The notes under the pieces: model-generated
What the model saw: the letters and a program-made list of their open reading frames with translations, nothing else
What the model was told of the DNA's origin: nothing
Database searches by the model: none
Position numbers and translations under genes: made by a program
Shown: positions 1 to 11,925 of the stretch, piece after piece
Layout: each line of letters starts with the position of its first letter
Numbering within the stretch: position 1 is the stretch's first letter
Source: Ancistrus triradiatus
Taxonomy: Eukaryota > Chordata > Actinopteri > Siluriformes > Loricariidae
Direction: 5' to 3'
Assembly: GCA_025084515.1 (NCBI GenBank)
Contig: JAJAGP010000251.1
Location: forward strand, 248,001-312,000
Length of the DNA: 64,000 nt

Positions 1-192
1 TAAAAGTAGATAAAGAGAACCCAGTTAAACAAATGAGACAAAAATATTATACTTGGTCATTTATGTTTTGAGGAAAATGATCCAATATTACATCTTAGTT
101 AGTGGCTAAAGTATGTGAACCTCTAGGATTATCAGTTAATTTCAAGGTGAAATTAGAGTCAGGTGTTTTCAATAAATGGGATGACAGTCAGT
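1..192 (+). mobile_element. Tc1-A transposon, 5' fragment
   Basis: The stretch with AGATAAAGAGAACCCAGTT and GTATGTGAACCTCTAGGATT is the 5' non-coding part of the Tc1-A element that recurs in this window at 26483 (same strand) and, reversed, at 17354 and 43000. The window edge cuts off the terminal inverted repeat. Similarity stops at about 192, before the transposase would begin, so this is a truncated relic that makes no protein. Confidence 0.85.
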
Positions 193-229
193 TGTGCAGT
201 TTGATTAGCTTGACAATGTGTTCAGGGTT

Positions 230-452
230 CTGGCTTGGTCTTTCAATTCCCCAGATCTCAATCTAACTAAGTATCTGTTGACAAAGCACATCCTCACAAC
301 TTACAGGACTCAAATGATCTGCTTTTCTTGTCTTGGTGTTAGATACCACAGACCATCATCAGAGGCCTTGTGGACAGGTTAGAACTTTGGTGGCATGAGG
401 AGGACCTACACAATATTAACAATATTAGGCAGGTGGTTTAAATGCTACGGAC
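230..452 (+). mobile_element. Tc1-B transposon, 3' fragment of transposase and end
   Basis: The sequence from CAATTCCCCAGATCTCAATC to GGCAGGTGGTTTAAATG matches the 3' end of the Tc1-B copy at 47071-48038 in this window: both carry the aspartate-rich region before the transposase C-terminus, a line of sequence ending in an AATATTAGGCAGGTGG-type terminus. It abuts the Tc1-A fragment. Several in-frame stops are present, so it is a relic. Confidence 0.7.
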
Positions 453-1195
453 GATTAGTTTATGATGACCTGATGTCACCCTTCTTACCTGCCTGGAGAG
501 TTCACCTCAGCCTTCATTACAGCTTTGCCACATCATGCAGACAGATATTGGTTTATCTGCACTGTATGACACATTTGGGTAATGTCAAACTTATACCAAC
601 ATATTGCATGGTTACAAGGGGCGATAAAGCACTGGATTACTGCTATACACAAATAAAAAAAAAGACTATAAAGCAATCCAGCTACCCGATTTGGAAAGTC
701 TGATAGTGATGCCATTTTTTAATACTTACTTAATAAAACAGTACAGGCAAACCCAGTACTGCAAGACATCAAGTGCTCATCTGCCCAATCAGAGGCCATG
801 CTGCAGGACACACTTTGTGATGTTGACATTTCATTCTAGCTCTGAAAACATCAACGGTTAGTGTCTTTCCCAATCTGAAACTGTGGGTTGACAAATCCAT
901 CTGGGAGGTGCTGTACTTCAGACAGGAGACATGGCCAAGCATAAAGCAGCATCTTATGGACTAAGGTGTGGAGTGTAACATGAATAACAGGCCTACAAAT
1001 CTCTGTGGAGTCTCAGCTCCAGGATCACAACACCAGACACTGATGACACACTACATACTACAAAGGTTGTTCAATGAATACAAATGCTACAAATGCTGTT
1101 CATTGAAAATACACTACTTCAACCTTTAATACCAGAGTCTCCCTTAGGCTATATGACAAGCTAAAATAACATGCCTATGATCCTCACTCTATCAT
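453..1195. other. No recognisable gene or repeat
   Basis: Short open frames occur on both strands (up to about 100 codons at 395-703) but none has a motif, a splice-site pair or a composition suggesting coding. Nothing supportable is seen here. Confidence 0.5.
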
Positions 1196-1390
1196 TTGTT
1201 ACTGAACCTTTTAACTGGATGGTCACAGGTGGAGAAAATAGACTCCACTACCATCTACATCACTCTCAATACTGGAGCTCCCCAGCATTGTTATTTTGAG
1301 CCCTTTGATACACTTCCTATACAATGTTGTCTTGAGTTGAGGTTCAAGTACCTCGACTTACACATCAGTGAGGGTTTGACATGGTCACTA
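1196..1390 (+). pseudogene. LINE reverse transcriptase fragment (jockey/L2-like)
   Basis: The open stretch reads WSQVEKIDSTTIYITLNTGA followed by PQ. LNTGAPQ is the fish LINE version of the reverse transcriptase motif that precedes the catalytic YADD block (usual form LNTGAPQGC). The expected GC after PQ reads HC, and the frame stops before any YADD. The piece is about 60 codons of a domain that normally spans more than 200. It is an isolated relic; its clade is a guess from the motif. Confidence 0.55.
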
Positions 1391-1504
1391 TGCAATACTA
1401 AACCTGGCAAAAAATGTGGAATCACTGCACTTTTCACCCAGATTTCCCACTTGGTTGCCAATAAACAAAACATAATATGACAAAACTATGATATGAAACA
1501 GGTG

Positions 1505-2235
1505 TGAATTGTTGAGAAAAAATTAGGTAATCACTTAATGTTGAGAAAAATGTGTTGAATCACCTTGTAATTTGCATTTTAAAAACAAATACCAGCACAA
1601 GTCTAAAAATGACCATTAGTCTTGTAATTCAGAGAGAGTGCTTACAATTCTTTAATGAGCTGATGGACTTAATGGCTAATTAAAAAAACATGGCCACAAC
1701 AAGACAACTGTGAACTGAAATCATGGAATGGATAATAAAACTCCTTCAAGAAGGAAATCAAACCGAGAGTGTGGAAAAGATTTTGATTGTCACGACTCGG
1801 TTGTGTCTAAAACTTGGTGCAAATATAAACGAATTGGGAAGATTAAAATACAGTAGTAAATCATATGGGTAAACCAAGTAAGAAGTCAAAGCACCAGGAT
1901 AGAAAACAAAGCAAAATGCCTTGAAAATAGATGTACAACAAAACAAATAAGAACCAAATGGAAGAAAAATAGGAGTCAATATGTGTTACGGAATTGTAGG
2001 AAATTGGCTGAATGAAATGGGATTTGCAGATAGAAAAGCCAAAGGAAAGTCAGCATCTAATACTTAAACAGAAGAACACAAGGACAAAGTGCGTTAAAGT
2101 GAAGCAATAATGGCATGGGGATGATAGGATGAAAGTGATATACAGTGATCAATCCCAAATCAGTTTTGGCAGAGGAGATGATTCTGGAACTGGAATCTGA
2201 TGTGACAAATAATCTCTCGAATCGTGTTTTTCTAG
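1505..2235 (+). mobile_element. Tc1-C transposon relic with N-terminal half of transposase
   Basis: It runs from a degenerate terminal region (GTTGAGAAAAAATTAGG) through the DNA-binding half: a start near ATGGCCACAAC, helix-turn-helix coding sequence near 1755-1870, a basic stretch, and GTGATGAATCC-like sequence near 2140 for the first catalytic aspartate, seen here as CAGTGATCAATCC. Frames are broken by several stops and indels. A second, larger Tc1-C element with matching inverted ends lies reversed at 37399-41307. The assignment uses recall of this common fish family. Confidence 0.65.
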
Positions 2236-2718
2236 GGAAGGAATGACTCTTGCTGTCTTGCCAATTATCAAGTTGGTAATGAACATTGAGTATTTTGGGT
2301 ATAACACATGAACCTAATATAAATTGTATTGATTCATTTAATAGTGATTGGACATTAAGGTCTCTTTAAAATGAATGCATCATTGGCACTCATGTCAGAG
2401 CTAATCTTCACATCTATTTCCTGCAGCCACATAGACAGAAGTGTGGCTTTTGCTTCGACTGTTGTTCTGTTTTTGTTCTGCCTTGTTATCTGAAATTTTC
2501 TTTTCACACTTGCTTTTTCACCCTTACTAAGTCATACATGTTTTATGTGACAAGAATTATAACTGGTGATTTTAATTCACACATCCCTTGCTTTTAAAAC
2601 CCCCAAATTCCTTTATGAGTCTGAGAAATATTGGATTCATGGGCACACAACACATAAAAGGATGAGAGATGTTGGTGAGTTCCACTGTCTACCATTTTGA
2701 CCAATGCTGCGGATATGA
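2236..2718. other. No recognisable gene or repeat
   Basis: AT-rich sequence between two relics. No frame, repeat or splice motif that can be supported. Confidence 0.45.
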
Positions 2719-3766
2719 TGTTTTTTGTCTCTCTCTGTGTGTGGGCACGTCATGGGAGCCTGAGCATGTCAGAGGTCAATGACACCACTTGTGCTGCTCA
2801 TTTGTTTTTGAGCCTGCACTTTCTCTTATTATTTATGAGTGATAGCTGCATTTGGTCATAGTGGTCATGCTGACTGGGCTACTGTAAGTAAGATTTGGAT
2901 TGTGGATTGTACTAAGCTGAGTTTCGTCCTTTGTGGAAACTATTTGTTTATTTTGCATTTTTGTTGTTTGGATGTTATCCTCAGTGATTATCCGATTTAG
3001 TCCCTGTCATGGTTGCACTTGGAATACTTTAAGTCATTTGAGTTCATGCTTAAAGTGGCTAGGTATTAGTTGAAGAGAAATAGTTAGTTTCTGGTTAGAC
3101 AGTAAGGTCTGAGTTTGCTCAGACACACTTCCATAGTGATTTTTCTGGTGATTTGTTTTGAGTATTTCCTCTTTTCATCCATGTTTGTATAGTTAGCATG
3201 GCTGCATTTTATTTAACAGAGTTTATGTTGATTGTTTTTGAGAGTGTGGTTTTGCAGACCCAGTTAGGGCTAGAGATTAAAGGAAAGGGATACCAACTAT
3301 GGCTGTTTCGATTTCATGAAAACGAAATGAATGTGAAATGGTGGTACAGAAGCTCCCAGAAACAGCTGATTTGATGCCCATACCTCGGGACAGAGAGTAT
3401 CTGTTCCCACATGCTTGTCTGTTCTTCACCTGCATCGCCACTTGCTCCAGATCAGCTTCCCTCAACTAAGCATGACAGGTCCTTCTTTTGAAATTAATCA
3501 CCACATGGTTTTATTTTGGATGTTTAGACAGCATGAGTTGATGCTTATTTTGCAGTTTTTAAGTGCATTACCCCTATGCCTAACTGGCCTCATATGCTTT
3601 GGACAGTGTTATTACAGTGTTTATATACTGGCAAATCTCAGGACCTTTATTCTGCTCTCACACTTAATTAGTGTTTGAATTATGATTTGGTGCTGGAAGC
3701 TGGCTAAAAGCTCACAAATGTATATAGAATTCGCTACAGATAAAACCTCTAATAAAATGAAGAATT

Positions 3767-4500
3767 TTGAGGATTTTTAAGGATTTACTTCTGTTGGAAG
3801 TGTTTAAGGATTGTTTGCTGGAGCAAGCATCTCTTTATTTATATGAGGAGAAGATTAATATTTCGGCTCAAGCTGCTATGTTACCAGATGAGTACGTGTT
3901 AACACATAAGAATGTGTTTATATCACCTCTATCTCAGCAGGAGCAGTTTCCAAGCTCTGCTGTCAATAACACGTCTGATTCCCATACTCCCACTCCAACT
4001 CGAGCTAACTCCCATTAAGGTTTCTACTGCCACAAGCATGGTCATTTCATTGCGTCCTGTCTTGCACTGAAGCACAAGGATGCTAGACAGCAGGCTTCTG
4101 TTAAGAAGGTCAGTACTCTGAGTTGCACTTCTGAATGCTCACTGCTACAACTCACTATTGCATTAGTGTTCAAGCCTCGTTTTGTGTCTGTGTGCGGATA
4201 GTGTGAGACAGCCTGTTTAGATTTTGCGAGACACTAGTGCAGCTCAGTCATTAACTCTGGACAGTGCTATGCCATTTTCTGACAGTTCTTATAGCAGCAG
4301 ATGTATGTTAACTCAGGGAGTGGAGCTTGGAGTCATTCCTGTGCTTCTGCATAATGTGTATTTGCAGACTTAAGAGCTGTCAGGTAGACTTTCACTGTTT
4401 TTGGTGATTGACCTAGCAGGTAGCAAGTTATGCACTGTACTTGAGGGTGTTACAGATGCCACTGCTAGTAGTGGTGATTCTCACAAGCAGCAGTACCCTG
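3767..4500 (+). pseudogene. Gypsy-2 gag C-terminus and protease, broken
   Basis: Near 4020-4070 the frame reads GFYCHKHGHFIASC, a CCHC zinc knuckle (C-x2-C-x4-H-x4-C) whose first Cys has become Gly; in the intact form it binds viral-type RNA during particle assembly. Near 4215-4250 the frame reads LRDTSAAQSL, the aspartic protease site with DTG changed to DTS. A stop codon (TAG at about 4219) sits three codons before it and another follows near 4371. The upstream open frame 3767-4018 is part of gag. It is non-functional as read. Confidence 0.75.
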
Positions 4501-4699
4501 TGTTCTCTGCTTATATTATGACGTGTTCAAAAAATAATTAAAGCAAATGGTTGAACTGTCTGATTCCTTTTTGTGTGCAGATGAACCAGTGTGCATGAAA
4601 CAAGAAGTTGTGAAGGACGAATCACTCCATTTGTAAATACTGAAATACTTCATTTGACAAACTTCATTTTCTTGCACATGCCATTTGTAACAATCCAAA

Positions 4700-5611
4700 A
4701 AGGTTGTTCGACCTTCTCATTCCTGCAGAGGGGTCCCCTTATCAAGATCTTGCCATCTCCCAGGTGAACTCCTCCATTACACCTTCTGAGAACGCAAGAA
4801 ACCTTGGACTGATCTTTGATAACCAACTGAGCTTCTCTGCTCATATTTCCAAACTGACCAAGTCATGCAGGTACCTTCTCTACAATATCAGGAGAATCCG
4901 ACCCTTCCTTTCCAGAGAAGCCACCCAAGTGCTTGTCCAGTCTTTTGTTATAACAAAACTAGATTACTGCAATGCTCTTCTGACTGCTCTTCCAATGCGT
5001 ACAATCAGACCCCTGCAACTGATTCAGAATGCAGCAGCTCGTCTGGTTTTCAATCTTCCGAAGTTTTCTCATGTCACCCCACTGCTGCGCTCACTTCACT
5101 GGGTCCCTGTAGCTGCTCGCATCAGATACAAAACCTTGACGCTCACCTACAAAGCCAAGAATGGAACAGCACCATCTTACCTAAAAGCTCTGATCAAACC
5201 ACGTTCTGTACCTCGCACCCTCCGAGATACGAGCTTGGCCCGACTGGAGCCTCCATGTAAGATTAAAGGAAGACAAGCTTCAAGACTCTTCTCCGTCCTG
5301 GCACCCAGGTGGTGGAATGAACTTCCACTGGATGTCCGTATGAGTCTCTTGCTGTCTTCAAAAGGCGACTAAAGACTCACCTCTTCACCCAGCACTTTGG
5401 TGAATAAAATTGCATATCCTCTATAAAAAATAAAAAAATAAAAAAATTTCTACACCAGATACGAGCAGGTTGTAGTTGGATTGTGTACTTGAGCTATTGT
5501 TTACTTGTACTAATATGAAGTTCTGTCTCCTATGAAGATTACAAAGCACTTCTGTAAGTCGCTCTGGATAAGGGCGTCTGCTAAATGCTGTAAATGTAAA
5601 TGTAAATGTTA
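4700..5611 (+). mobile_element. 5'-truncated L2 LINE (3' end with tail)
   Basis: Inserted in Gypsy-2. It holds the C-terminal part of the L2 ORF2 protein, then a 3' untranslated region ending in GTAAGTCGCTCTGGATAAGG and a (TGTAAA)n tail at 5588-5611. Such 5' truncation is usual for target-primed LINE copies. The same 3' tail closes the SINE at 50539-50733, which points to L2 machinery as the driver of that SINE. Confidence 0.9.
4704..5372 (+). pseudogene. L2 LINE ORF2 C-terminal fragment (222 aa open frame)
   Basis: This is the region downstream of the reverse transcriptase catalytic core. Motifs typical of fish L2 proteins are seen in order: SENARNLGLIFDNQLSF (about residues 28-44), YNIRRIRPFLS, LDYCNALL, IQNAAARLVFNLPKFSH, LHWVPVAARIRYKTL, and RLFSVLAPRWWNELPLDVR near the end. 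The frame ends early at TGA-less position 5372 (TAA) after SSKGD, where intact copies continue to a LKTHLF-like tail; that tail is present just after, out of frame. No endonuclease or YADD region remains. It is a dead copy, but the 222-codon run shows it is fairly young. Confidence 0.85.
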
Positions 5612-5990
5612 ACTATGCTAATCATTAAAGCTGTCCTGCATTTCTGCACAATATTTAAACTCCCAGAGTATGTCCAGTCTGACCAAGGCTTTAACTTCAT
5701 GTTCCATCTCTTCTCGCAGGTAATTCGTGATCTTAACACTGAACATCCTGTTTCTGTTGCTTGCCACCAGGTACCAGGCACACAGCAAAGCACATTTTGA
5801 AACAGTTTCATCAGATGTACAAATTATGTAACAGACTTATTGCTTGCAGGTTGGAAAGATTTAGGATCAGGAAATTTACCTTGTGCTGTTTGCTGTGGAA
5901 TGCTATGCAGCAGTTGACTGGGTTCACTCCATCAGAGCTTGTGTTTCAGCATTCAGTTTGAGGGCCACTTTAGGTACTGCACCCTTGGAG
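5612..5990 (+). pseudogene. Gypsy-2 integrase core fragment
   Basis: Directly after the L2 tail the frame resumes with YVQSDQGFNFMFHLFSQV, which corresponds to the second catalytic aspartate of the DDE integrase (usual form QSDQGSNF). It continues to a TGFTPSELVFQHSV block near 5915-5961, the familiar integrase sequence downstream of the catalytic glutamate. The glutamate region itself is scrambled by indels. Frames 5606-5800 and 5761-5961 are two parts of one protein separated by a frameshift. Integrase would insert the cDNA into chromosomes. Confidence 0.7.
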
Positions 5991-6129
5991 ATTCAGCCAG
6001 TGTCTGATTAGGTTATTTCGCTGCGAGACAGATTGAATCTTGCTTGTCGTTGTGCTCTTACTTCATAAAAGGAGGAGATGAAACCACATTATGACAGGAC
6101 AGCAGTTTCTCATTTCGGATTGGAGAAGA

Positions 6130-6552
6130 GGTTCTTGCCTTGTTCTTGCCCTGTCGTCATAGTGTAGGTTTTCTCTCAAGACTCTGTACGCTTACAGAGT
6201 GATGGAAAACTTCAACTAAATATGTGCTTATAAAACCATGTGTGTCATGTAAACTAGTTGAAGAAAAAAGCTTGAGATGGCTCTTGCTCGATGAACCCTC
6301 ATATGATCTTTGCTTTGGACACTTGCTTGTTTCACTTGTCTTGCTTCTATTCATGTTTGCTTGTACACTGTTGTGTGTATTACTTGTGATTCTTGGAATC
6401 GCTTTTACTCCTTAGATTTCAGTCACTGGTTGAAGATAACTTGTGCATATTCTTCTGAGCTGTGTGTAGTGACGGATATTGTCAGCTGTTTTCTAACTTT
6501 CCCTTAACCCCTTTACCATTCTGACATCCCAACCCTAGACTGGGACATAACA
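6130..6552 (+). repeat. Gypsy-2 copy 1, 3' LTR (left part missing)
   Basis: The last ~150 bases match the LTR end at 15190-15315, with shared GCTGTTTTCT, CCCAACCCTAGACTG and terminal ATAACA. The left part of the LTR seen at 2719 (TGTGTGGGCACGTCATG) is not found here. Confidence 0.6.
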
Positions 6553-8788
6553 CTACATGCACACACTAGAACTTTCTCTTCACAGTATAACATTTTTTAC
6601 CTACACCCATTACAAAATGATGTTATTTATCAACTTGTCACATCTTATTTCAGAAGTTTGTGCTCATTCCAACAATAATAAGTCAGATTAGAGTAGCAAA
6701 TGACAGCAAACTAGCCAACATATCCTACTGTGACAGTTCAATAACTTATTCATACACATAGGGTTAAAACAATTCCAGCTCTTATTGTTTGCTCCATGAT
6801 GTAATTTTGCTTTGGTGGTGGGCTTGGGTGGAACTTCCATTTTACACAACACTTTTTCTATTACTAGTGTAAAATTGTCTTTACATGTCTTCTGCTCTAT
6901 GTTTATTATAAAGTTCAGGTTTTGTATCGACCAGTTTTTCCCTATTTCCCCATGTTATTTTGACAAGAGATCTTATGCATAGCTATTAGTTGCTAATTGG
7001 TGAAGAAGGGCTGGTGCATATCCATTAATTAGCATTGCATAGTTTGTCTGTTGTTTGATATTCTTTGAGTCAGGATTTCACTGACAGCCAAATACCATAT
7101 TGGCAACTCTTCACTGGCCCTGCTCAGCATGACTGCTTAACTGTAGCAGCAAAATAAAATTTACCCAAGCTACAAGCAGTCATGAACACCCTGACATGTT
7201 TATACTGTTTATAATATATCCACAGCAGCAATTGAGAGCTGCTGTGAAAAATCATGACACTCATCAACACAGCCATGAGAAAGGCTACTGTCTATATGGG
7301 TTCATGAAATGGAGAAGGAGGCTCTGGAAAAAGCTTAATTATATATTTGATGTTCATTTTCCATAATTATTACTAATTATATAGAGTACAGTAAAGTAAT
7401 AAATGAACATTTTCATGTTTCTCATTTTTATTTTGTAATGAATGCAAAAAAAATCAGCAACTACAGCTGTTGGGGCAGGCTTCATTTGGCAGCTGGTGAT
7501 CTAGCATTTACTTTATTGAGAAAGATTTATTGTGGCAATGTCTTAGTTAAGAATTATACATTAATGGTTAAAAAGTGAATGGTTATGTAACCCAGCATTC
7601 ACACTAGCAGCCAACAAGTTTCTGGAATGTTTCTTTTTTTTCAAAGTTTATTTAAAAAAAAAATATGTTTAGGCTGAATATGTTTTTGAATTACTAAATG
7701 TAAAAAATACATTGTCATTCAGTATGATTATATTTTGTGCAATTATTATTAAGGAAAAAAACAATTTCAGGTTAAATTAGAGAAGATATTATATTATATA
7801 TCAAATTAAGTGTGAGGGACTAAAAAAGGTGATCAATCATTTTAATCATTTGACAGCACTACAACAGTCTACTGTTTAATTACTATCACAATGTTGTGTG
7901 AAAGCATCATTTCAAAATCATAAGACAGATGTTTAATTTATCTTTGTAAGAGCTGTTGAAAGGGAAAGGAAACCATAGGTAGTATCTGAAGAAACTGAGG
8001 GAGATGTTCGACAACTGGTGCTGTAGGATTTGCCAATGAAGTTACTGTAGCCAGTCAACTGGATGTGATGAGTACAGCAATTCACAGATTTTAAAAGGCA
8101 TGTCAGGTCCACTAGTCTGCTTGCTGAGACGATGCCTTCAGGTGCACATCACATTCCATTGATTTCACTGCTGAATATTAATGTCTCAGCCATCAAACCC
8201 ACTCCCAAGTGTCTGCCTGTTATGAGGACTGTAGCCATTCTGATAGCAATTAACATTACAATCAATCACTGACCTTTAGCCAATGCATTTCTAATAGAGT
8301 CTATCAGTTCACTTGATGGGTAAGCAGAATAAGAGACCTTGAGCAGTAGGATGTAAATTGGGTATGTATACACTGCAGTGAAGGTCAACTTTTGATGTGT
8401 GAACACCAACTATGATGGATCTAGAAAAGAATAATTGTCAAGTCAAGACCCTTCAGACAACAAATTATGTTCTTCAGAGTTGGTACTGTGTCTGATTGAA
8501 GAGATCAGTTAACACTACACCAAGCAAATTGCTTCCTTAGTTCAGTACACACTGCTTTCCTATCAATGCCAAGAAATGGGTGGTTTTGTGATTCAAGCAG
8601 TCAAATTGTAGATGCTGTCAAGCTGAGTGCGAACAATAAAGTCGGACCTCCCTTTCTGCCTGAAAAGAAGCTTATCCATGCAGCAGTAGATAGTGTTCCC
8701 TTGGAGGCATTGATACTCCTTAATTACACTGATCCAGCTTAGATACAAGGGGACATGCCAGCCCATGGAGTCCTGTATTTTCAATCTA
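6553..8788. other. AT-rich sequence without recognisable gene or repeat
   Basis: No coding frame over about 65 codons, no splice-site pair with a conserved protein and no repeat that I recognise. Around 7990-8520 the wording is faintly transposon-like, but nothing specific can be named. Confidence 0.4.
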
Positions 8789-10002
8789 CAAGCCCAAATC
8801 AGAAAAAGTTGGGAAGATATGGAAAATGCAAATAAAAAATATATGCAGTGTTCTTTCCTTTGACTTTTATTTCATTGCAGAGAGTGAGAACCCAAGATAT
8901 TTCAAGTTTTATACTGGGTATCTTCATTTCATTTGTTAATAAACATCCATTCCTGCATTTCAGGCATTTACATACTTCAGTTCTAACTTTTCTGATTTGG
9001 CCTGTTTTGCTTTGTCTTGTTGAAAAATGCACGGACATCCCTGGAAAAGATGTCACCTTGAAGGCAGCATATGTTGCTCTAAAATCTCAACATACTTTTC
9101 TGCATTAATGTTGCCATCACAGAAGTGTAAATGACCTTTTCCAAGGCCACTAACCCAACCCCATACCATGACAGAACCTGACTTTTGGACTTGTTGCTGA
9201 AAACAGTCTGAACACTCCTTTTCGTCTTTGGTCTGGTGCATACAGTGTCCATTGCAAAAAAAACAAACAAAAACAAACAAACAAAAAAAACATTTTAACT
9301 GGCATTTGTGAACATACCTACATATTGTAATGCTTGATAAAAGGTTGATAAAGTAATCTCTTGCCCATGTGGTTCTGTCCACCATTGATGATTGACGGTT
9401 CTTGATCCAGTTCCGTCTCAGGGATTGGAGGTCATGCCTCTTCAGTTTAGGCATGTGCCCTTCCCCTTTATGTATTGAAATTTGTCCAGGTTCCTTTAAT
9501 TATTTAATGATAGTATGCACTGTAGTGGGCGAAATATGTAAATCCTTTCCAGTCTTTCTTTGAGGAACATTGTTTTTAAACATTTCAATATTTTTTTACA
9601 CATTTGTTGATAAACTGGAGATCCTCTGCCCATCTTTACTCCTCAAAGATTCAGCTTTTTGTGGATACTGCTTTTTACCAAATCATGATAATAATCACCT
9701 GTTGACAGTACCCATTTCAAATCACATAATTTAGTTGTTTTATTATTTTTTTTTACCTCATTACTAGCCCTAAATCACCCCAGCTCCAATTTTTTTGGAA
9801 TTTGGGTGTTGCAGGCCTGAAATGCAGGAATGGATGTTTATTAACAAATGAAATGAAGTTGACCAGAAAAAAACATGAAATATCTTGGGTTTATATTGTC
9901 TGTGATTAAGTAAACGTCAGGAAAATGTAAAGAACACTACATATACCGGTATATTTTATTTGCATTTTCCGTACGGTCCCAACTTTTTCTGATTTGGGGT
10001 TG
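8789..10002 (-). mobile_element. Tc1-D transposon, internally deleted
   Basis: Both ends carry the same inverted repeat: AAATCAGAAAAAGTTGGGA near 8796 and its complement TCCCAACTTTTTCTGATTT near 9977-9995. A TA precedes the left end (8787-8788). Sub-terminal inverted blocks CATTCCTGCATTTCAGGC (8950) and GCCTGAAATGCAGGAATG (9815) also pair. The length is 1214 bp, below the ~1.5 kb or more expected for a full Tc1-like element of this type, and the C-terminal half of the transposase is missing. Confidence 0.9.
9053..9454 (-). pseudogene. Tc1-D transposase fragment
   Basis: The 133-codon minus-strand frame contains TTWARDYF and TIRSYIHKCQLK-like sequence (seen as ITICRYVHKCQLK) from the DNA-binding region. 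It then jumps to a catalytic-region piece, SGSVMVWGWVSGLGKGHLHF and INAEKYVEILEQHMLPSR. Between the two halves a (GTTT)n-like repeat encodes a Phe/Val/Cys run where the first catalytic Asp should be. The frame then ends; no DNPIE-type C-terminus follows. It is a fused, inactive relic. Confidence 0.75.
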
Positions 10003-10685
10003 AACAATCCTATTTTTCTATTTCTTCACCATTAATCATTAAAGCTGCATGAATCACAGTTAGATTGGCAGACCAGATGTTCTCCCATCTTGCTTGTCAT
10101 TTGGTTTTTTGCTTCCATTTTACTACAAGCACATGGGGAATTATTTGGATGGGGTAGACTACACATTTACCCAAATGCACTGATATTACTTTCCTTCGTC
10201 TCCTGGTTATTTCATACACTCTCTCACTGAGCCATTATTTAGCATTGCAAAGGGACTCTATCATTTAGTAATAATTGATCTTTAGAGCTTTTGAAAAGGC
10301 TTGACATTTGTAACTAAGTTAATTTGGTTTCTTCCAGTTCCAAATATTTAAGAAATGTGGTGTCATCTTTCCTGTCTTATGAAAAACACCAATTTATTCC
10401 CAGTCAGATTGGAAAATACTGTATGTGCACCCAATTGAATACACATGAGGTGTATTATATATTACCCAGGTTTTCTTTTCAAGCTAACTTCTGACGCTTC
10501 AAAATAATTCCCCAGCTTGAAAGCTCTAATGTAACAGATGTACAGAAGTAAGAAGAAGTGAGTTTTTTTCTCACTATAGTATCATATCACTTGGGGTAAG
10601 GAAAAGTAAAACAAAAAACTAAAATAGTAATTTTTAGTAATTTTATCAGGTAAAAAGATTCTTATTTTGCTTTAAATATGCAAAC
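10003..10685. other. No recognisable gene or repeat
   Basis: AT-rich, with no supported coding frame or repeat. Confidence 0.45.
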
Positions 10686-10988
10686 TGTCACAGTTCTGAC
10701 TGGCTCATCCAGCATGTCAAACACCATCTCCTACAATCCCATTCACACACACATCTGACCACATCTCTGGACTACAGTAGGTTATCTGATTTGCCAGGCT
10801 ATTGACTTCTTCAGACCTGTTCCTAATTTAATTCACTCTCACAGGACTTTTAAACCTCCACTTTGCGTGTTTCTGAGCATTTTTCCACTGTTGTTTAATC
10901 TCTCTCCTTATCGCTATTTGCCCATTTTGTGGAGGTTTTTTTTGCCCATTTTGGACCCCTGCTGTTGCCAAGCTCCTCTAGCATGACA
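10686..10988 (+). repeat. Possible solo LTR (about 300 bp)
   Basis: It starts TGTCACAGTTCTGACTGGC and ends CTCTAGCATGACA, so it has TG...CA ends, TGTCA and TGACA being an inverted pair. It reads like a short fish Gypsy LTR with CAGGACTTTTAAACCTCC midway. No 5-bp target duplication and no second copy were found in the window, so this is tentative. Confidence 0.35.
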
Positions 10989-11925
10989 GTTGATTGCCAC
11001 TGGAAACTGACCTGATCACAGCACATGGAAACAGCTACAATCAGAAAAGCTGAGGCTCGGTCAGCTATCACAGAGCTCCAGGCAATTAGAACAATTCACT
11101 ACCTGGGCCAGTGATTTCAAAACTATGACAATTATTATCTGGTTTTAGGTGGGCATGGCTTCTGCTGGCCCCAGTAACCACATTCAATACAGACCATTGC
11201 TTTATATTCCCTTCTTTTGTGGAACAACTGATTCGGAAACCAAGCACCTGTGTTACAACCTATACATGGGTCAAATGAGTTGTTGTGTTTTGTCTCTTTC
11301 TGAGTGTGGGCACATCATGTGAGCCAGAGCATGTTGGAGGTCACTTCCCGTGCGCATCTTCTGTGCACGTGGGAGCATCATTGTTGGGCTTCATGCTGTA
11401 TATCTGCACTGTGTTTGCTTAAAACATATTTGAAAGTTGCTTTGAAAACTTTTATAAATGATTTGATCCCCGTTTGAAACATGAGTCTCATTTTGAAATG
11501 CTGACATGCCTTGGAACTCATTGTAAACTTTGCTTTGGATAGTCTAACACTGCTTTACTTGGTTTGGTGCTCATTTGAAACCTTGCATTGGATCCTCGCA
11601 TGCATTGGTCATTTTTTTCTTTGTCTTGCATTCGCTTTGTGCATTTGTACTCTTATGCATACTTGTGATTTTTGCTGTTGACCACCTTCCATTCTGACCT
11701 TGTGTTACATGGGTGTCTCGGAAAGAGCAGACGATATGCAGGCACCCAGTTCCAACAGAAAAGGTTTATTATAAAGTCCAACACAAAATCAATAACACTC
11801 TAGTGACCGAAGGGAATGCAACACAAACCTCCGTGAAGGGCAATAATTGAATAAAACAGTGTAATAAGAAGAAAAGAAGAGAAGAAGACAGAAGAAGAAC
11901 GACACGGAGAGGAACGAGAAGGTAG

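Larger units (their letters stand above)
2719..6552 (+). mobile_element. Gypsy-2 copy 1: decayed Ty3/Gypsy retrotransposon interrupted by an L2 LINE
   Basis: The left LTR begins near TGTTTTTTGTCTCTCTCTG and matches the LTR start at 11286 (same order of TGTGTGGGCAC, CATGTGAGCC-type and GAGCATGT blocks). The right end, CAACCCTAGACTGGGACATA then ACA, matches the LTR end at 15315. Between them, in order, are a gag tail with zinc knuckle, a protease active site, an L2 insertion (4700-5611), an integrase core fragment and an LTR tail. Reverse transcriptase and RNase H are missing. The 3' LTR lacks its own left part. No 5-bp target duplication was found. Confidence 0.75.

Noticed and set aside
2719..6552. 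A 5-bp target duplication for Gypsy-2 copy 1
   Set aside because: The bases outside 2719 and 6552 do not match, and the element ends are eroded.
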